DNA of 41,218 nt from a virus: the IMG/VR virus record IMGVR_UViG_3300020179_000065, positions 1 to 41,218 of that record; one strand, 5' to 3'. A program made the position numbers and the translations under genes. Below are positions 40,465 through 41,218 of this stretch, in pieces; within the stretch, counting starts at the first letter, position 1, and each line of letters opens with the position of its first letter. A model generated the notes under the pieces. The model did not search any database, was not told the DNA's origin, and was given only the letters and a program-made list of their open reading frames with translations.

Positions 40465-40918
40465 TGTGAGGTCTCCTGCTGCGTGGGATGTATTTCTCGT
40501 AGAAAGAATGGGTCAGCGTGCCGACCAAGTTCTTTCTACCAGCGTGGCAAACAGCCGGATTATCGGAAGGACCGCAGTAGAAGTAAGCGTCATGTGCCCA
40601 TGCCGGAACAGGCAGGGAGTCGAAAGTAGCGAGTATGCCGAGTGTCAGGTGATGGGGCTTCCAGAATCGAGGCGATTCAGGGCACTTGGTCGCGTAAGCG
40701 TTGGGGTAACTCAGCGCGTCAAAGAGCGAATAGCCAAACTTCTTAGAGCGATTCACGGCGGTCTGCAAAACCACCGCGCCGTCTTGGGAGTCGATGCCGG
40801 ACTCGCAACGGACTACGTTGGTTGCGAGTTTGATAGTCTTGATCGTGTCAAGCGATTTCGGGATTTCGGGGATGATGTGGGCTTTTGCTGCCAAAACAAA
40901 TGCAATGAAAGAGAGCAT
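40436..40918 (-). CDS. SleB-like cell wall hydrolase
   Basis: 160 residues. MLSFIAFVLAAKAHI looks like a short signal peptide. The SleB/Hydrolase_2 pattern follows: VVRCESGIDSQDGAVVLQTA, then VNRSKKFGYSLFDALSYPNA, with Glu39 in the catalytic position, and a C-terminal HDAYFYCGPSDNPAVCHAG. This family cuts the glycan strands of peptidoglycan. An exported hydrolase beside a CHAP enzyme and a small membrane protein makes a lysis cassette likely, but a virion-entry role is not excluded. Confidence 0.7.
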   Translation of the reverse strand: MLSFIAFVLAAKAHIIPEIPKSLDTIKTIKLATNVVRCESGIDSQDGAVVLQTAVNRSKKFGYSLFDALSYPNAYATKCPESPRFWKPHHLTLGILATFDSLPVPAWAHDAYFYCGPSDNPAVCHAGRKNLVGTLTHSFYEKYIPRSRRPHIEPSDLPSP

Positions 40919-40919
40919 T

Positions 40920-41036
40920 TCAGCGTCCTTCGGTTAGGGCGCAAATAAGCGCGAGCACCGTCCAAAGGATCAGCGCCACGCTAGGCGAGATCAATGGAAC
41001 GGCTTTACGTCTGATTTCAGGGTCATAACGGCGCAC
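40920..41036 (-). CDS. Small membrane protein, possible holin-like
   Basis: 38 residues from a GTG at 41036 with GGTAAG about eight bases upstream. A basic N-terminus (VRRYDPEIRRKAVP) is followed by one hydrophobic stretch (VALILWTVLALICAL), then ALTEGR. It ends two bases before the hydrolase gene. One short membrane span with a charged tail fits some very small holins or spanin-type parts, but this is inference from position only. Confidence 0.5.
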   Translation of the reverse strand: MRRYDPEIRRKAVPLISPSVALILWTVLALICALTEGR

Positions 41037-41078
41037 GGAGTAATCTTACCGCGCACTATGTAGGTTTATGCCCCTTAT

Positions 41079-41218
41079 TTAGTCAAACTGATTTTCACCT
41101 TTGGCTGCTTCAAGCAATCCAGAGTATGAAACGTATTGGCCTTCGCCGAAAGCGGGCGGTGCCGCACCGACGTCATCGAACGCGCGTGCAAAAATCAGGA
41201 ATACGGCGAGAATGTCCT
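41079..41218 (-). CDS. Partial protein, C-terminus only
   Basis: The frame is open at the right edge and stops at 41081-41079. The visible end reads DILAVFLIFARAFDDVG, then APPAFGEGQYVSYSGLLEAA and KGENQFD. The start and most of the gene lie outside the window. The hydrophobic stretch could be part of a membrane helix. Not recognised. Confidence 0.55.
   Translation of the reverse strand, partial: DILAVFLIFARAFDDVGAAPPAFGEGQYVSYSGLLEAAKGENQFD

Overview
The window is a stretch of a tailed double-stranded DNA bacteriophage genome with a contractile-tail (myovirus-type) baseplate. The evidence is a baseplate J-like wedge protein, a gp25-like wedge protein, an OB-fold spike, a very long gp27-like hub, a 1010-residue tape measure protein and a probable tail-tube subunit, all packed on the minus strand with 4-8 nt overlaps. 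Large structural proteins, many small unrecognised genes, a phage thymidine kinase, a sigma-like factor and frequent GTG/TTG starts suggest a large-genome phage. No gene identifies the host. No tRNA, rRNA, CRISPR array, integrase or insertion sequence was seen.

Layout. 1-20.7 kb, minus strand: tail and baseplate module. Read in the direction of transcription it runs tail tube, two chaperone-position proteins, tape measure, two paralogous LysM-like or tube-initiator proteins, hub, spike, sigma-like factor, a DUF2325-like coiled-coil protein, gp25-like wedge, a small helical protein and baseplate J. 20.8-25.8 kb: accessory genes, including a plus-strand thermonuclease, an Hc1-like histone, several unknown proteins, a SWIM zinc-finger protein and thymidine kinase. 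25.8-28.5 kb: five ORFs joined by 4-nt stop/start overlaps. Together they contain the parts of one phage DNA methyltransferase, with the catalytic motifs split over two proteins and the middle, recognition-position domain present as three separate paralogues. 28.5-31.8 kb: small genes including a tandem cold-shock-domain protein and two proteins with SAP-like C-termini. 31.8-39.7 kb: mixed-strand region with six copies of a 43-nt promoter-like element, a family of three hexapeptide beta-helix proteins sharing a C-terminal cap, and two structural proteins. 39.7-41.2 kb, minus strand: lysis-type genes (a CHAP-domain protein, a SleB-like hydrolase and a small membrane protein).

How the parts may work together. 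The left module builds the tail tube, the tape measure that sets its length, and the baseplate. The sigma-like factor in the same operon is a candidate reader of the 43-nt elements, which otherwise fit no common bacterial promoter; that link is inference. The split methyltransferase looks like one catalytic pair serving several exchangeable recognition-type subunits, which could vary phage DNA modification. The right end holds genes for host envelope breakdown.

The most notable observations are the split multi-module methyltransferase and the 43-nt elements with fixed 13-nt spacing, including two back-to-back pairs with identical 11-nt centres. All function calls rest on reading the sequence and on remembered family features; no database search was run.
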